DNA from: Desulfobulbaceae bacterium
GTDB lineage: Bacteria > Desulfobacterota > Desulfobulbia > Desulfobulbales > Desulfocapsaceae
Reading direction: 5' to 3'
Length of the DNA: 14,806 nucleotides
NCBI GenBank assembly: GCA_030599175.1
Contig: JAUVON010000033.1
Span: 1-14,806 of the forward strand
Shown here: positions 14,520 through 14,806 of the stretch, in pieces
Position numbering within the stretch: position 1 is the stretch's first letter
Layout of the letters: each line of letters begins with the position of its first letter
Program-made: the position numbers and the translations under genes
The notes under the pieces: generated by a model
Seen by the model: the letters and a program-made list of their open reading frames with translations, nothing else
Databases searched by the model: none
What the model was told of the DNA's origin: nothing

Positions 14520-14806
14520 CTACCGCTCTCTTCCCAGAACTTCGAGCAATTCTTCTCCAACCATGACAATATTTCCTGCTCCAAGAGTCAGTACCAGATC
14601 TCCTTCCTGCAGATGGGGAATCAGCTCTACAGCCATATCCTCAACTTGTTCCATATACATGGTATGTTTTTGCCCATGTTTTTTTGCAGCCTCGAGCAGA
14701 GCAGCACCTGTCACACCTTCAAGGGGCTCTTCGCTTGCCGCATAAATATCTGTCATTACCAGTAAATCCGCTCTATGAAAACAAGTTTGAAACTCTTTAA
14801 ACAGGG
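14520..14806 (-). CDS. murC: UDP-N-acetylmuramate--L-alanine ligase, C-terminal end (partial)
   Basis: Only the last 95 or so residues are in the window; the rest lies beyond the right edge. The text LFKEFQTCFHRADLLVMTDIYAASEEPLEG is typical of the C-terminal (ligase domain 3) part of MurC, which adds L-Ala to UDP-MurNAc, and the end LQEGDLVLTLGAGNIVMVGEELLE matches its final Rossmann-like turn. ATG 14756 is internal, not a start, because the frame stays open to the edge. murB begins 10 bases after its TAG, fitting one operon. Confidence 0.93.
   Translation of the reverse strand, partial: LFKEFQTCFHRADLLVMTDIYAASEEPLEGVTGAALLEAAKKHGQKHTMYMEQVEDMAVELIPHLQEGDLVLTLGAGNIVMVGEELLEVLGRER

Noticed and set aside
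14510..14584. TTG-initiated extension of murB overlapping murC
   Set aside because: No ribosome site; ATG 14509, ten bases after the murC stop, gives the normal family length.
1..14806. CRISPR arrays, tRNA or rRNA genes, toxin-antitoxin pairs, defence islands
   Set aside because: I saw no regularly spaced repeats, no tRNA cloverleaf or rRNA-like stretch, and no defence-type gene pair in the window.

Overview
The window carries the end of a division and cell-wall (dcw) cluster and the genes beyond it. Nearly all genes lie on the minus strand, so the functional order runs right to left: murC (3' part only) - murB - ftsQ - ftsA - ftsZ - a radical SAM protein - a membrane sensor histidine kinase - fetA-like ABC ATPase - fetB-like permease - [147-bp MITE-like hairpin element] - a CoA-disulfide-reductase-like flavoprotein with a rhodanese tail. 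A small unknown ORF and a PHP-type (histidinol-phosphatase family) phosphatase lie on the plus strand and converge on the flavoprotein. Divergent from them is a minus-strand YkgJ-type Cys-cluster protein. The leftmost ~850 bases contain no confident protein gene. They hold what looks like the 5' ribozyme part of a group II intron, cut by the window edge, and a possible decayed gene.

The gene order murC-murB-ftsQ-ftsA-ftsZ without ddl, followed by the radical SAM gene, together with the moderate GC content and the YkgJ and CoADR-rhodanese genes, suggests a Gram-negative anaerobe of the Desulfobacterota, possibly Desulfobulbales-like. This is inference from gene content and protein style; no 16S or other marker is present.

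murC and murB make UDP-MurNAc precursors, FtsQ/FtsA/FtsZ build the divisome, and the radical SAM gene begins directly behind ftsZ. The next junctions are tight: radical SAM/kinase overlap by 8 nt, kinase/fetA by 41 nt, and fetA/fetB are 11 nt apart. This suggests one translationally coupled unit linking a sensor kinase to a FetAB-type (UPF0014) exporter. Good sigma70-like promoters are visible before ftsA and before the ykgJ-like gene; the latter carries a perfect operator-like dyad across its -35 region and spacer.

The observations most worth a second look are these: (1) the radical SAM gene probably starts at a non-canonical ATC codon behind a perfect Shine-Dalgarno, because family-like protein sequence continues 47 codons upstream of the first ATG; (2) the 147-bp palindromic MITE flanked by CTAG; (3) the group II intron candidate; (4) the kinase-FetAB coupling; (5) several perfect dyads in intergenic regions. 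I see no wholly new defence or other multi-gene system here. The core is conserved housekeeping, and the left edge and the FetAB/kinase block are the more accessory parts.
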